Part shown: positions 1-8,771 of the stretch, piece by piece | How positions within the stretch are numbered: the stretch's first letter is position 1 | Layout: each line of letters begins with the position of its first letter | NCBI GenBank assembly: GCA_016200005.1 | Contig: JACQFP010000081.1 | Location: forward strand, 1-64,000 | Direction of reading: 5' to 3' | DNA: 64,000 nt | Source: Verrucomicrobiota bacterium | GTDB lineage: Bacteria; Verrucomicrobiota; Verrucomicrobiia; Limisphaerales; PALSA-1396 | Notes under the pieces: generated by a model | What the model was told of the DNA's origin: nothing | Databases searched by the model: none | Seen by the model: only the letters and a program-made list of their open reading frames with translations | Translations under genes and position numbers: made by a program

Positions 1-35
1 CATTCTCGTTCTTCAAGATTTTCGTTCGGCTTCAT
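1..35 (-). CDS. Possible start of the next cassette gene (partial)
   Basis: An ATG at position 35 on the minus strand opens a reading frame with no stop up to the window edge (11 codons, beginning MKPNENLEERE). It lies 16 bases beyond the attC recombination point at 51/52, which is where the gene of a following integron cassette would be expected. There is no clear ribosome binding site and far too little sequence to assign a function. The call rests mainly on position. Confidence 0.3.
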   Translation of the reverse strand, partial: MKPNENLEERE

Positions 36-45
36 TCAAGGGCTG

Positions 46-145
46 GTTCAACCCCGGATGGCAAGGACGCTCCGCGCGATCACCTCACACGGCAAGGTCA
101 CACCACCGCCGCGCTCCGGTCCTTGCCATCCTTTGGTGATTAGGC
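46..145 (-). other. attC recombination site
   Basis: Read on the minus strand, the site runs from GCCTAAT (139-145, R'' box; consensus RYYYAAC with one deviation) to GTTGAAC (46-52, a perfect GTTRRRY R' box). Between them are two perfectly complementary 13-bp arms (56-68 and 119-131) and an imperfect GC-rich inner stem. The total of 100 bp is within the usual attC range. It sits 10 bases after the stop codon of the SseB-like gene and has the orientation expected for a cassette. Confidence 0.72.
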
Positions 146-563
146 CGCATCGTGCTCATACTTTCAGTGAGTAACTCGAAATCATTCCGAGAATCATGCT
201 ATCGCTCAAACGAATGCCGTGACTCTGCCCTGGATCAACTGCTACCTGACAGCCGCTGGCCGCCCTGATGACGTCGAGTAGCCGTGACCAAAGAACAGCT
301 CCCACGGCAGTAACGAACACCACATCATCCGGCAGATTCTTCAACACGTAATCGCGAGAAGTGAAAATGGGTAACTCCTGAATCCTATCCGGGGTCGGGT
401 ATATCAGAAACATCGCCGTGCCGAGGTCTGTCTCCGAGCCTGCCTGCACTGGCACGACAAACGAACCGGCATAAAGCTGGGAATAGAGGTCAACCACTCG
501 GCTTGGGTCGGCCGGCAGAGCCTTGAGAGTTTGGAGGAGGTCCGAATTCATAGTGCGGCCTAA
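52..563 (-). mobile_element. Integron-type gene cassette (SseB-like ORF + attC)
   Basis: A 512-bp unit on the minus strand. It begins after the G of a GTTAGGC core site (558-564), carries one short gene whose ATG lies 12 bases further on, and ends with a 100-bp attC-like palindrome. The first bases of the unit, TTAGGCCGCAC (553-563), are the reverse complement of the box just after the gene, ATGCGGCCTAA (140-150), apart from one base. This is the relation expected between a cassette's own 5' end and its R'' box, because both halves meet when the cassette circularises. No integrase gene is visible to the right; gmhA is the next gene and reads the same way. The unit could be the end of an integrase-less attC cluster or a cassette inserted at a secondary site. 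Confidence 0.7.
156..551 (-). CDS. SseB-like domain protein, cassette-borne
   Basis: A 131-residue protein resembling the N-terminal domain of the SseB family. The segment GSFVVPVQAG, the motif LPIFTS (residues 60-65) and the later VDPG followed by a hydrophobic stretch match the order of conserved blocks in that family. SseB homologues occur alone and near secretion systems, and their biochemical role is poorly defined. The ATG at 551 is preferred over an in-frame TTG at 569 because the TTG would lie outside the cassette boundary. There is no signal peptide or membrane segment. Its placement between a core site and an attC indicates acquisition as a mobile cassette. The family call is from motif memory, so function remains open. 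Confidence 0.65.
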   Translation of the reverse strand: MNSDLLQTLKALPADPSRVVDLYSQLYAGSFVVPVQAGSETDLGTAMFLIYPTPDRIQELPIFTSRDYVLKNLPDDVVFVTAVGAVLWSRLLDVIRAASGCQVAVDPGQSHGIRLSDSMILGMISSYSLKV

Positions 564-712
564 CAGCAACTTAGCTGCAAACTTTGCAGCCTATCTAGTT
601 TCACGGTTCGACTGTATTTTCGACTTAATTGACTGCCCACCATAGCTTCTTGTTTTGCAATGAGCCTTGAACACGCGTCGAGAAAGACTGCAAATTGAAT
701 ACCGAATTCGGG

Positions 713-1282
713 TCACTTTCCCAACTCCGGCTTCTCCATGAACGCGTAGCACAGCATGTGGCAGATGCCCATGTGCGCGTCTTCCACGCGGCCGTAGTGC
801 GTGTCGTTGACGACAATGACCTGTTCCGCCAGTTCGGCCAGCCGACCGCGCTTGCCGCCGACCAGCGCGACGGTGTGCAACCCATTCTGCTTCGCCCACT
901 CGAAGGCTTTCACCAGGTTCGGCGAATTGCCGCTGACACTCATCGTCATCACCAGATCGCCCGCCTTGCCGTAGTTCATCAACTGGCGGACGAAAACATC
1001 GTCGTAAGAGTAATCGTTGCCGAGCGCGGTCATCCAGCTCACGTTGTCATTGAGCGAGAGCACGCGAAACCGTTTGCCGAGCTTGTCGGACGAACCTTTG
1101 CCGAGGTCAGTGGCGAAGTGCGAAGCGTTGGCCGCGCTGCCGCCGTTGCCGAACACAAAAATCTGCCGGTCGTCCTTGAGCGCCTGCCGCAGCTTCTCGA
1201 CGAGTTGCGCCACGCCATCCAGCGGGATGGAATCGTGCGCCGCCTTCTGCGACGTGATGTAATCTTTAATCCATTGTTTCAT
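713..1282 (-). CDS. gmhA: Phosphoheptose isomerase (SIS domain)
   Basis: A 189-residue single SIS-domain protein, the normal length for GmhA, which converts sedoheptulose 7-phosphate to D-glycero-D-manno-heptose 7-phosphate for LPS core synthesis. Visible family features are the phosphate-binding FGNGGSAANASHFATDL near residue 45, LGNDYSYDDVFVRQL in the middle, SVSGNSPN, and a late VEDAHMGICHMLC carrying the expected catalytic histidine. The ATG at 1282 (MKQWIKDY) is chosen because the frame upstream runs through palindromic repeats and matches nothing. No other heptose gene is adjacent, so it appears to be a single-gene unit. Related SIS proteins such as DiaA are the main alternative. Confidence 0.88.
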   Translation of the reverse strand: MKQWIKDYITSQKAAHDSIPLDGVAQLVEKLRQALKDDRQIFVFGNGGSAANASHFATDLGKGSSDKLGKRFRVLSLNDNVSWMTALGNDYSYDDVFVRQLMNYGKAGDLVMTMSVSGNSPNLVKAFEWAKQNGLHTVALVGGKRGRLAELAEQVIVVNDTHYGRVEDAHMGICHMLCYAFMEKPELGK

Positions 1283-1389
1283 CTTGAGGCTATGATGCAA
1301 CGCGGCAAGGGGTTTGTCAGTGGAATTTTCGGCCTGAACGGTGCAATCGTGAAGCATCCCCGATGTAACGGTGTGGCAGCCAGCCAAAG

Positions 1390-1486
1390 GGCGCGCGGAC
1401 TTCAGTCCGCTTCGATGTGGTTCACTGTTTGATGTTCGATGACTGTTTTGCCAGATCAAGTTGAAGCGGAATAAACTCCGCGCGCC
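1390..1486. repeat. Long imperfect palindrome
   Basis: Arms at 1390-1413 and 1463-1486 are inverted copies (GGCGCGCGGACTTC and its complement near the outer ends) around a 49-bp loop. It lies in the 371-bp gene-free gap between gmhA (start at 1282) and the stop of the GYD gene (1654). It resembles a structural class, not a sequence family, seen again at 49024-49135. Confidence 0.6.
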
Positions 1487-1502
1487 TTGGGGCCGGCGGC
1501 CT

Positions 1503-1565
1503 CGCCCCGTGGAATAGCAGTGTTCGCGTTGCCGGAAGCGGGCGCGGCGCTCATGCCACGGGGCG
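1503..1565. repeat. CCCCGTGGAATA-type palindrome, copy 1
   Basis: The outer arms CGCCCCGTGG (1503-1512) and CCACGGGGCG (1556-1565) are perfect inverted copies; the left arm continues into AATAGCA. A second copy with the same CCCCGTGGAATAGCA start is at 55640-55697, so this is a dispersed repeat and not a terminator. No gene is seen in the rest of the 1283-1653 gap. Confidence 0.6.
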
Positions 1566-1653
1566 AACCGTGACTCCGGGAAAATTTCCCAACTACCTGC
1601 CCACGGCCTGGCGTCAACGGCAGCAACCACCATCCCGCGCCGTTGTGCAAAGG

Positions 1654-1941
1654 CTATTTGGAAACCGTCGCAGCGAATTCGTCAGCGGTCAGCGCGCGCA
1701 AGGTTTCCGTGCGGACGTTGCCGGCCTCGGCCAGCCGCGCGAGTTGCTGCAACGCTTGGCGTTCGTTGTCCGCGCTGAGGATCAACAGACCGTCGAACGC
1801 ACCCACCGTCCAGTATTGCGCTTCCACTTTGACGCCCGCCTTCGCCGCGGCCTCGCGAAACGCCGCCGCGCGACTCGCGGACTTTTGGATGGCGCGCGCG
1901 CCTTGCTCGGTGAATCGAATGAGACTGACATACCTGATCAT
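1654..1941 (-). CDS. GYD domain protein
   Basis: A 95-residue protein beginning MIRYVSLIRFTEQGARAI and containing EAQYWTVGAFDGLLILSAD, the block that matches the small GYD domain family (dimeric alpha/beta-barrel-like proteins of unknown function). It has no signal peptide or membrane segment. The start ATG at 1941 is the only sensible one, since it gives the conserved 'Y-x-L-x-x-F-T' first strand. It stands alone between two repeat-containing gaps, so context adds nothing. The domain assignment is fairly safe; the cellular role is unknown. Confidence 0.75.
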   Translation of the reverse strand: MIRYVSLIRFTEQGARAIQKSASRAAAFREAAAKAGVKVEAQYWTVGAFDGLLILSADNERQALQQLARLAEAGNVRTETLRALTADEFAATVSK

Positions 1942-2355
1942 AATGATCCTTTCACTTTTGGTTTACGTCGGTGTTATTGCCTTTCCAGTCCGGCACTGGT
2001 ATCAGGCCCGCAGTGAAGTTATCACCTTGCGGCGGGAAAGTCTTGTTCGGCCTTGGGCAGATGACCACTCGAAACCAAATGGCAAATGATTGACCATTGC
2101 GAGCGGCGGTTTGAAAATTGTCCGCGGAACCAAGCCTCAAATATGACATTGAGCAAGCCCCCCCTTGAAAAGCCACAGCCAACCCACCCCCTGACCCCTC
2201 CCAGGAGGGGAGAAGGTGGGTTCATGGGTTCAACGCGCGAAATTATTTCGAGGAATTCCCTCGCGGTCCGACTGGGGAAGAGTGAGGGTTAGCTTCACTC
2301 GCATCGTTCCGGTTTAGACTTCTACTGGCTGGTGGGCTAAGATAACAAAGAAACT
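1942..2355. repeat. Gene-free gap with a CCCTCCC/GGGAGGG palindrome
   Basis: No convincing gene was found in these 414 bases. The recognisable structure is a palindrome at 2181-2222 with arms AACCCACC and GGTGGGTT around an inner CCCTCC/GGAGGG stem. It is built like the pyrimidine/purine repeats at 18967-19032 and inside the kinase gene near 53166. The gap separates divergent genes, so promoters for both probably lie here, but no clear -35/-10 pair was seen. Confidence 0.5.
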
Positions 2356-3522
2356 ATGGCTTCGACCATTGAACAATCCGACACAGCCGCGACGGCGACC
2401 TTGACCACCCGCGTCAAACAATACGTCGGCGAAGTGGTTTTCATCTACGCGTTCGATGTGGCGTATGAAATGTCCCGCCAGCCGGTGCGTGAATTATTGG
2501 GCCAGTCAGTCGCGCAATTCGTGGTCGGTGCCAGCAAACGCAGTCCGCGCCATCTCTTTTTCTACAAACCTCAAATGGTCCGCCTGCCGCCCTTGGAACG
2601 CATTGGCCCGCATGGCCGCGTGCGAGTCGAACGCGTGATAAAATTGCTGCCGGTTGGCGCGATCAGCATCACCGTCCGGGTTCCATTTGCCGTCGATCAC
2701 ATTGAAGAACTGGTGGCGTACCACGATCTGCAATTCAGCAACGGCTCGTTGCACGACGAAGTGCGCCGCTTGGCCGAGGAAGTGATCGAAGAATTGAAAT
2801 GCTTTTACATTCGTCCGCACCCGCGGTTGATCGAGGAGGAAGCCTACACCGTGTTCTGTCTGGAATCACCGTTGACCGCGCGCGACGGCACCCCCCTGAG
2901 CGCGGAGAACTGGCTGCAAACGCACCGGCGCCAGGTCGCCTCGCTGCTGACCCAGGAGCCGGACATCGACCAGTTATCCAAACAGGAAACCGACGAGTCC
3001 ACTGGCCGTTATCTCAGCTATTACAAGAACGACCTGGTGGTGATCGATTGGGATTCGGCCCTCATCATCGACGAGCCGCAAAATTTCGACGAGGCTCTTT
3101 ACATCATGGAACTGGCGAATCTCCAGTTGGCGGAACTGGAAGCCTACGATCGCATCCTCGACGAGGCGCTGGAGCGTTCGTATCGCGACCTCGGCGAACG
3201 TCCTTTGCGCAAGCGCGGCAACATCCTGCGCGAGCTGCGCGAAATCCGTATTGACCTGGCGCGTTTCAACGATGAATTGTCCAACATCACCAAGTTTTTC
3301 GGCGACTGGCACCTGGCGCGCATCTACGAAAACATCTCAGCGCGTTTTCACCTGGCCGAATGGCATCGGACGATCGGTGGGAAACTCAAAACGCTCGACG
3401 ATCTCTACCAGTTGCTCAAGCACGACCAGAACAATCTCTGGATGCTGATTCTGGAAACAACGATCGTGCTGCTGTTCATCATCGACCTGGTGATATTGTT
3501 CATGGGGCTAAAGACACCATGA
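2356..3522 (+). CDS. RMD1/DUF155-like membrane-anchored protein
   Basis: A 388-residue protein with no signal peptide and one strong C-terminal hydrophobic segment (about 366-384, LETTIVLLFIIDLVILFM). The second half is rich in charged helices (LRELREIRIDLARFNDELSNI) ahead of the membrane tail. This architecture, a mixed N-terminal domain followed by helices and a C-terminal transmembrane helix, resembles the RMD1/YagE (DUF155) family known from mitochondria and bacteria, whose molecular function is unclear. The similarity is structural impression more than exact motifs. The start ATG at 2356 has only a weak purine-rich upstream stretch. A palindromic repeat begins two bases after the stop. 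Confidence 0.5.
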   Translation: MASTIEQSDTAATATLTTRVKQYVGEVVFIYAFDVAYEMSRQPVRELLGQSVAQFVVGASKRSPRHLFFYKPQMVRLPPLERIGPHGRVRVERVIKLLPVGAISITVRVPFAVDHIEELVAYHDLQFSNGSLHDEVRRLAEEVIEELKCFYIRPHPRLIEEEAYTVFCLESPLTARDGTPLSAENWLQTHRRQVASLLTQEPDIDQLSKQETDESTGRYLSYYKNDLVVIDWDSALIIDEPQNFDEALYIMELANLQLAELEAYDRILDEALERSYRDLGERPLRKRGNILRELREIRIDLARFNDELSNITKFFGDWHLARIYENISARFHLAEWHRTIGGKLKTLDDLYQLLKHDQNNLWMLILETTIVLLFIIDLVILFMGLKTP

Positions 3523-3523
3523 G

Positions 3524-3596
3524 GTTGGAGTTCAAGCTTCAGCTTGTTTACCGACATGAACGCAATGACCCGACAAGCTAAAGCTTGAACTCCAAC
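3524..3596. repeat. GTTGGAGTTCAAGCTT palindrome, copy 1
   Basis: A 73-bp element. The left arm at 3524-3547 (GTTGGAGTTCAAGCTTCAGC...) and the right arm at 3573-3596 (...AAGCTTGAACTCCAAC) are near-perfect inverted copies. It fills almost the whole gap between the RMD1-like gene and the next start codon at 3598. A second full copy lies inside xseA (39992-40060), and a single arm matches inside rnd (33333-33357). Confidence 0.85.
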
Positions 3597-3597
3597 T

Positions 3598-4383
3598 GTG
3601 GCCAAACCCAAGCACATCGAACTCGGCGACGGCACGATCATTATCCCCATCCTGTACGAGGACCGTGCGATCATGGCCATCGACAAGCCGGCGGGGTGGT
3701 TGCTCGCACCAGATTCCTGGGACCGAACCGGGCGCAATCTGCAACTGGCAATTCAATCCTCGCTCAACGCCGGTGATTATTGGGCGCGTTCGCGCAACCT
3801 GAAATACCTGCGGTTCGTTCACCGGCTGGATGCCGACACTGGCGGCGTTCTGTTGCTGGCCAAAAGCCCGGGCGCGCTGCGGAGTTACAGCGAACTCTTC
3901 GAAAGCCGCCGCGTGGAAAAATATTACGTGGCCGGCGTGGATGGAATTCCCAAGCACTCAAGCTGGACGTGCCGTATGAAGTTGTCGCCCAAGCTAGGAA
4001 CAATCGGCCAAATGAAGGTGGACGAGCGCCACGGCAAGGAGGCGGAAACTCATTTCCGCGTTTTGCAAACCACGCAGCAGACGGCGCTCGTCGAAGCCCG
4101 ACCGTCCACTGGACGAACCCATCAAATCCGTGTCCACCTTGCCGCCTCCGGCCATCCGGTGCTGGGGGATCCGCTCTACCATCCGAAGGAGGCATCGAAG
4201 GCAAAAGCCGGGCGGGTTCAGTTGGCGTTGCGAGCGGTCAAAGTAAGCTTTCCCGACCCGTTTCAAAAACGGACGATTCACATCGAAGCTCCAACCGCCG
4301 AATTCTTGAAGCAGTTTTCTTTTGATTGCGGTTTGGCGACGCTCCGCCTAAGTTTCGCCCGTGAAACTGACGGTCAAATGTGA
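3598..4383 (+). CDS. RluA-family RNA pseudouridine synthase
   Basis: A 261-residue enzyme expected to isomerise uridine to pseudouridine in rRNA or tRNA. Diagnostic blocks: IDKPAGWLL near residue 28, FVHRLDADTGGVLLLAK around residue 79 with the catalytic Asp in HRLD, and GRTHQIRVHL near 177. There is no S4 domain, so it resembles the short RluA/RluC-core type. The GTG at 3598 is used because the first in-frame ATG (3673) would remove the first strand of the core. The GTG directly abuts a palindromic repeat, so the usual ribosome binding site is missing or repeat-derived. The 3' end overlaps the Rrf2 gene by 23 bases. The target position on RNA cannot be told from sequence. Confidence 0.87.
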   Translation: MAKPKHIELGDGTIIIPILYEDRAIMAIDKPAGWLLAPDSWDRTGRNLQLAIQSSLNAGDYWARSRNLKYLRFVHRLDADTGGVLLLAKSPGALRSYSELFESRRVEKYYVAGVDGIPKHSSWTCRMKLSPKLGTIGQMKVDERHGKEAETHFRVLQTTQQTALVEARPSTGRTHQIRVHLAASGHPVLGDPLYHPKEASKAKAGRVQLALRAVKVSFPDPFQKRTIHIEAPTAEFLKQFSFDCGLATLRLSFARETDGQM

Positions 4384-4780
4384 TTACGCCACCCGCGCAG
4401 TTTTTGGACTGGCGCGGCATCATCACACCGGCGCTTCACTGCGAGTTGAAGCCCTGGCAGCCGAGCAGGGCATTCCCGCCAACTATCTGGTGCAGATTTT
4501 AATCGAGTTGAAATCGCAGCAGATCGTCAAGAGCGTGCGCGGAAAAGAGGGCGGCTATCTCCTGGCGCGCCCGCCGGCGGAAATCACTCTCGGCGACGTT
4601 CTCCGCTGCGTGGACGGACATATTTTTGACACGCCCGCCCTGAGCGATCTCAACTGTCCGCCCGAACTGCGCAAGGCGTGGCAGAAAATGAAAACGGCAC
4701 TCGACGAAACCGCCGACGCCATCACCTTCCAGCAATTGCTCGAAGAAAGTACGGCGAAGGAGAAGATGTATTACATTTGA
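4361..4780 (+). CDS. Rrf2-family transcriptional regulator
   Basis: A 139-residue winged-helix regulator of the Rrf2 family. The N-terminus (CDYATRAVFGLARHH), the helix-turn-helix block IPANYLVQILIELK and the wing VRGKEGGYLLARPP are typical. IscR and NsrR hold an Fe-S cluster through three cysteines in the dimerisation region; here that region has only one (DLNCPPEL), so classical cluster binding looks unlikely. The gene starts with GTG at 4361 inside the 3' end of the pseudouridine synthase, suggesting co-transcription. Target genes are unknown; members without the cysteines, such as CymR, sense other signals. Confidence 0.85.
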   Translation: MKLTVKCDYATRAVFGLARHHHTGASLRVEALAAEQGIPANYLVQILIELKSQQIVKSVRGKEGGYLLARPPAEITLGDVLRCVDGHIFDTPALSDLNCPPELRKAWQKMKTALDETADAITFQQLLEESTAKEKMYYI

Positions 4781-4844
4781 GCCCGTTCAGCCGAAAGCCC
4801 CCAGTTCCCAACGATTCGATTGCCGAGACGATGCTGACAACGCG

Positions 4845-5579
4845 CTAGGGATTGAGGGCCTTGACGATTTCGCGGGTGGTGAGCAAGGAGAATTTCTGCC
4901 GTGATTCACGCAAGGGTTTGTAAAATTCTGAAGTGGCGCCTACCCAGGCAACGGTTCCGCCATCGGTGTGCAACAAGAAGTGCGATGGATTGTGATTCTT
5001 TGTCTGTAGTTCGAGATCCACCACCAAGTCGCCCCAAATCTTCATGTAGATGTCCACCCGACAGAACTGAATGGTTCCGGAGACGCAGAGGTCGGCGGAG
5101 TCGCTGTCGGAGGGGCCGACCACTTTTGCCCCTAGGCTCTCCAAATCCATCTTCAAGGAATCCGCCAGCCAGGTTCCTGGATCATTCAATGCATATACAT
5201 GACTTAGGACCATGCCGAAGCCATTGCGAACGTTGCCGATCTCACGCCAGTCCGCCTTTGACGTGCGCTTCTGCAACGCGTCGCCTTCCTGTTGCCAAGT
5301 TTTGCTGTCGGCGGCCGCGAACGGTATGTAGGTGTACTCAGCCGGCTGTTCGGGTTTGCTTGTTGGATCCGGCTTGGCCAGTGTCGCAACGGATTGGAAA
5401 CCCTTAATGCAAATGGTCTTTCCTTTCAGCGGTAAGTCTGATCGCTGTGGAACCGACGACTGATATTCCTTGAGAAAAACGTGGCGACCATTTGTGGCGC
5501 AACCCGCGCCAAAAATGACCATCGTTGAAAGTGCCGCTAAAACGCAGACCCGCGGAAACGACTTGATGAACGTAAGCAT
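4845..5579 (-). CDS. Predicted lipoprotein, unknown function
   Basis: A 244-residue protein with a signal peptide ending in a lipobox (FGAGC, Cys27), so it should be lipid-anchored in the periplasm or outer membrane. The mature part has no motif I recognise; the late segment with alternating hydrophobic residues (SGTIQFCRVDIYMKIWGDLVVDLEL) looks like beta strands. The ATG at 5579 is preceded by GAAAGGG at suitable distance and gives a clean signal peptide, whereas a longer in-frame start does not. It lies alone between convergent and same-strand genes. Function unknown. Confidence 0.65.
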   Translation of the reverse strand: MLTFIKSFPRVCVLAALSTMVIFGAGCATNGRHVFLKEYQSSVPQRSDLPLKGKTICIKGFQSVATLAKPDPTSKPEQPAEYTYIPFAAADSKTWQQEGDALQKRTSKADWREIGNVRNGFGMVLSHVYALNDPGTWLADSLKMDLESLGAKVVGPSDSDSADLCVSGTIQFCRVDIYMKIWGDLVVDLELQTKNHNPSHFLLHTDGGTVAWVGATSEFYKPLRESRQKFSLLTTREIVKALNP

Positions 5580-5738
5580 AGTTACCCTTTCTCGTTGCGG
5601 TAGCCTCACCCGCTCGCAAGTCCAAACGTCACCCGCTCTTTCGCCTGATGGCGGAGAGCGGTTGCGCACGCAGGAGCTAACAGTTCGTGAGAATGTTCTG
5701 GGGAATGGGACGTGTCAATCGTGGATCGGAACGAGATT

Positions 5739-7895
5739 TCATCGGAGCAGTTCTTGAACTTTTTGCGCGTCCTTCGTCGGCGGCTGGCACGCGGTGCCGG
5801 TGCACAGGTAAACGACCGGGCCATCTTTCGCCGGCAATGTTCTCGCAAACGGTTCGACGGCACCGACGTTGCCGAGCACAACTTTGTTCGGTTGATAGAC
5901 GGAATGGACGGCGCGGAGCAGGGCGCGCGTCTCCGGTTTTGACCGAGCACCGGCAATCACCGCCCGCTTTGGTTCTTCCATCGAGAAATCAAGCGCCGAG
6001 AGCATGTAGGGAACAGCCTGTGGAAAGTTTTGCAACCGATGTGAAAAGAACCGCAGCGTCTTCTCGGCAGCCTGCTTGAAATCTTTTCGGTCGGTGATCG
6101 CGCCCAGCTTTAACAACGCGAGCGTAGCGACGGAATTGCCGGATGGCTCCGCGCCGTCGTAGTCTTCCTTGACGCGCAGTATCAGGTCTTTCGCGCCGGC
6201 GGCGCTTTGCCAGAAGCCGCCGTTCTCGGCGTCGTAGAACTTCGCGGTCATGGCTTCCGCCAAAGCGATGGCGAAATCGAGATGCTTCGGGTCAAGCGTG
6301 GCTTCATACAAATCAATCACGCCGGCCAGCAGGAACGCGTAGGCTTCGAGCAGTTGGACTGAGTCGCGTTCCCCGTCCCGCCAACGGTGGTAAAGCGTTT
6401 TGGTCTTGGCATCCCAAAGCTTTGCCTGAATAAAGGCGAGGTTCTTCTCGGCGGCGGGGCGATATGATTCATCACCGAGCACGGCGTAAGCGCGCGCCAT
6501 CGCGCCGAGCATCAGGCCGTTCCATGAAGCCAGCACTTTGTCGTCGAGATGCGGGCGAATCCGTTTGGCGCGGGTGTCGAACATTTTCTTCTTCGCCGAC
6601 GTGAGCAATGGCTGATCGCCAGGTGCGAGTTTCGGATCGACGACGCTCAGCACGTTTTGATTGGGCAGCGGGTTGGGATCGCTGTGATCGACGAAGTTGC
6701 CTTTCTCGGTGACACCAAAGTAGCGGATGGCCACATTGAATTCTTCCGGAGTTAGCAACTTCGACAGTTCCTCGCGCGTCCAGCAGTAGAACTTGCCTTC
6801 CTTGCCTTCGCTGTCGGCATCTTCGGCAGAATAAAAGCCGCCCTCGCGATGCGTCATGTCACGCCGCACGTAAGCAATGATGTCGCGGGCGACATCGGCG
6901 TGATGCTTTTCCCCGCTGACGAGGTAGGCATCGAGATACAAGTTCACCAACTGCGCGTTGTCGTAGAGCATTTTTTCGAAATGCGGCACGAGCCATTGGG
7001 CATCTACGGCGTAACGCGCAAAGCCGCCACCGATCTGATCGTGAATGCCGCCTGCAGCCATCCGGTCGCAGGTGTGCAACACCATCTGCACTGCATCCCT
7101 GTCTTTGCTGTGGACGGCGTAGCGAAGTAGAAACCGCGGAATGCTCGGCTGAGGAAACTTGGGCGCGTCGCCGAAACCGCCGTGCTGCGAATCATACATT
7201 CGTTTGAATGACGACGCGGCATCGCGGAGCGCGGAGGACGTGAGAATCAAGTTGGTCGTGGCCTGGTTGGAGGTTGCGGCTTCGAGCTTCTCGTGCAACT
7301 GGGCGGCGGAATCGGTCACATCGCTGCGGCGCTCCTGCCAAACTTTCACGATTTGCTGGAGCACCGACAGAAAGCTTCCCCGGCCATAGCGATTCTCTGG
7401 TGGGAAATAGGTGCCGCCGAAAAACGGTTTCAGGTCGGGCGTGAGAAAACAATTCAACGGCCAGCCGCCGGAGCCGGTCGTGGATTGGACGAAGGTCATG
7501 TAAATCTTGTCCACGTCGGGCCGTTCTTCACGGTCCACCTTGATGCTGACGAAATGTTTGTTGAGATATTTGGCGACTTCTTCGCTCTCGAACGATTCGC
7601 GTTCCATGACGTGACACCAATGGCAGGTCGAGTAACCAATGCTGAGGAAGATCGGTTTGTTCTCTGCGCGCGCCTTGGTGAATGCGTCCTCGCCCCACGC
7701 ATACCAATCAACAGGGTTGTGCGCGTGCTGGAGCAGGTAAGGGGATTTCTCGCGGGCGAGACGATTCGTGTGGGTGTGAACAGTGGCGTTGGTTGACACA
7801 GGCAAATTGGGTTGAGGGTGAACAGATTCTTTTTGGCAGGCGCTCAGGCCGAGCGCGACGACTGGCACGAGCGAAACGACTGCAACTTTATCCAT
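5739..7895 (-). CDS. DUF255 thioredoxin-fold / glycosidase-like lipoprotein
   Basis: A 718-residue protein of the YyaL/SPATA20 type: an N-terminal thioredoxin-like DUF255 domain followed by an (alpha/alpha) barrel related to N-acylglucosamine 2-epimerase folds. Seen directly: a lipobox (LSAC, Cys20), [18 protein letters not shown], the redox motif CHWCH at 91-95, [12 protein letters not shown] and GGTYFPP. The ATG at 7895 is preferred because it yields the lipoprotein signal and avoids overlapping the divergent gene at 8007. The family's substrate is not established; redox quality control is often proposed. The lipoprotein signal is notable because many homologues look cytosolic. Confidence 0.85.
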   Translation of the reverse strand: MDKVAVVSLVPVVALGLSACQKESVHPQPNLPVSTNATVHTHTNRLAREKSPYLLQHAHNPVDWYAWGEDAFTKARAENKPIFLSIGYSTCHWCHVMERESFESEEVAKYLNKHFVSIKVDREERPDVDKIYMTFVQSTTGSGGWPLNCFLTPDLKPFFGGTYFPPENRYGRGSFLSVLQQIVKVWQERRSDVTDSAAQLHEKLEAATSNQATTNLILTSSALRDAASSFKRMYDSQHGGFGDAPKFPQPSIPRFLLRYAVHSKDRDAVQMVLHTCDRMAAGGIHDQIGGGFARYAVDAQWLVPHFEKMLYDNAQLVNLYLDAYLVSGEKHHADVARDIIAYVRRDMTHREGGFYSAEDADSEGKEGKFYCWTREELSKLLTPEEFNVAIRYFGVTEKGNFVDHSDPNPLPNQNVLSVVDPKLAPGDQPLLTSAKKKMFDTRAKRIRPHLDDKVLASWNGLMLGAMARAYAVLGDESYRPAAEKNLAFIQAKLWDAKTKTLYHRWRDGERDSVQLLEAYAFLLAGVIDLYEATLDPKHLDFAIALAEAMTAKFYDAENGGFWQSAAGAKDLILRVKEDYDGAEPSGNSVATLALLKLGAITDRKDFKQAAEKTLRFFSHRLQNFPQAVPYMLSALDFSMEEPKRAVIAGARSKPETRALLRAVHSVYQPNKVVLGNVGAVEPFARTLPAKDGPVVYLCTGTACQPPTKDAQKVQELLR

Positions 7896-8006
7896 CAGGA
7901 ACACGGCCAGACCATAGCCCCACGCCGTGGTACGGGCAAAACAAACGTGAAACGCAATTCCACTTTTTCCATCGTCACTGGAGTCGGAGTTGATTAGCCT
8001 CCCGGT

Positions 8007-8771
8007 ATGTTGTCGGAGAAACCGTGGAGCCCCTTGTCCGTGCTGCGTCTGCTGCTGCTGCTGTTTGTTTGCCTTTGCGTTGGCGGCCTGATGGGCGGTG
8101 TGATCAGACATTGGTTCGGGCTGGGCGTCGCGGATGAAACCTCATTGTTCAATCTGCTGGTCGGCGTGCTCAGTTTTCACGGGGCAGCCCTGGTGCTGGT
8201 CACATTATTTCTCCGGGAAGAGCACATCGGCTGGTCCGAGGCGTTTGGTTTCGCCACGCCGGAGCGCGGGCGTGCCCTGCTAATAGCGCTCATGATCGCC
8301 TGTATCGTGTTGCCCATCGGCTGGCTGTTGCAGTCGGCCTCCGCCGAAGCGCTAAACACATTCGCAGAAAAATTCCCCACGTTTCATATCAAAGCGGAGG
8401 AGCAACAGGTCGTTCACGCTTTGAAGACAACCACTTCGTGGGTTTATCGTGCGTGCCTCGGAGTGACGGCGATTGTGCTGGCGCCGCTGGCGGAAGAACT
8501 TCTATTTCGCGGCATCCTTTATCCCACCGTCAAACAAAGCGGTTATCCGCGTCTCGCCTTGTGGGGAACGTCACTGGCCTTCGCCGCCGTCCATCTCAAC
8601 CTGGCGACCTTCGTGCCGTTGACCTTTCTGGCAATTGTTTTGACATTGTTGTACGAGAAAACCAACAACCTGCTGGCGCCGATCCTGGTCCACAGTCTTT
8701 TCAACGCCGCCAATTTTGGAATGCTTTATCTGCAACAACAACTCCTCGGTCAAATGACCTTTGGGTCGTGA
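8007..8771 (+). CDS. CPBP-family intramembrane metalloprotease/glutamic endopeptidase
   Basis: A 254-residue multi-spanning membrane protein with the three Abi/CPBP motifs: EELLFRG around residue 163, a following aromatic-rich helix with AFAAVHLN, and a late [10 protein letters not shown]. The paired Glu and the histidines form the active site in the Rce1-like family. There are about six to seven hydrophobic segments and no extra domain. The stop codon overlaps the GTG of thiL by four bases, so it heads the thiL-tsaE-tsaB-dehydrogenase run. Substrate unknown; some relatives process prenylated peptides or bacteriocin-related proteins. Confidence 0.85.
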   Translation: MLSEKPWSPLSVLRLLLLLFVCLCVGGLMGGVIRHWFGLGVADETSLFNLLVGVLSFHGAALVLVTLFLREEHIGWSEAFGFATPERGRALLIALMIACIVLPIGWLLQSASAEALNTFAEKFPTFHIKAEEQQVVHALKTTTSWVYRACLGVTAIVLAPLAEELLFRGILYPTVKQSGYPRLALWGTSLAFAAVHLNLATFVPLTFLAIVLTLLYEKTNNLLAPILVHSLFNAANFGMLYLQQQLLGQMTFGS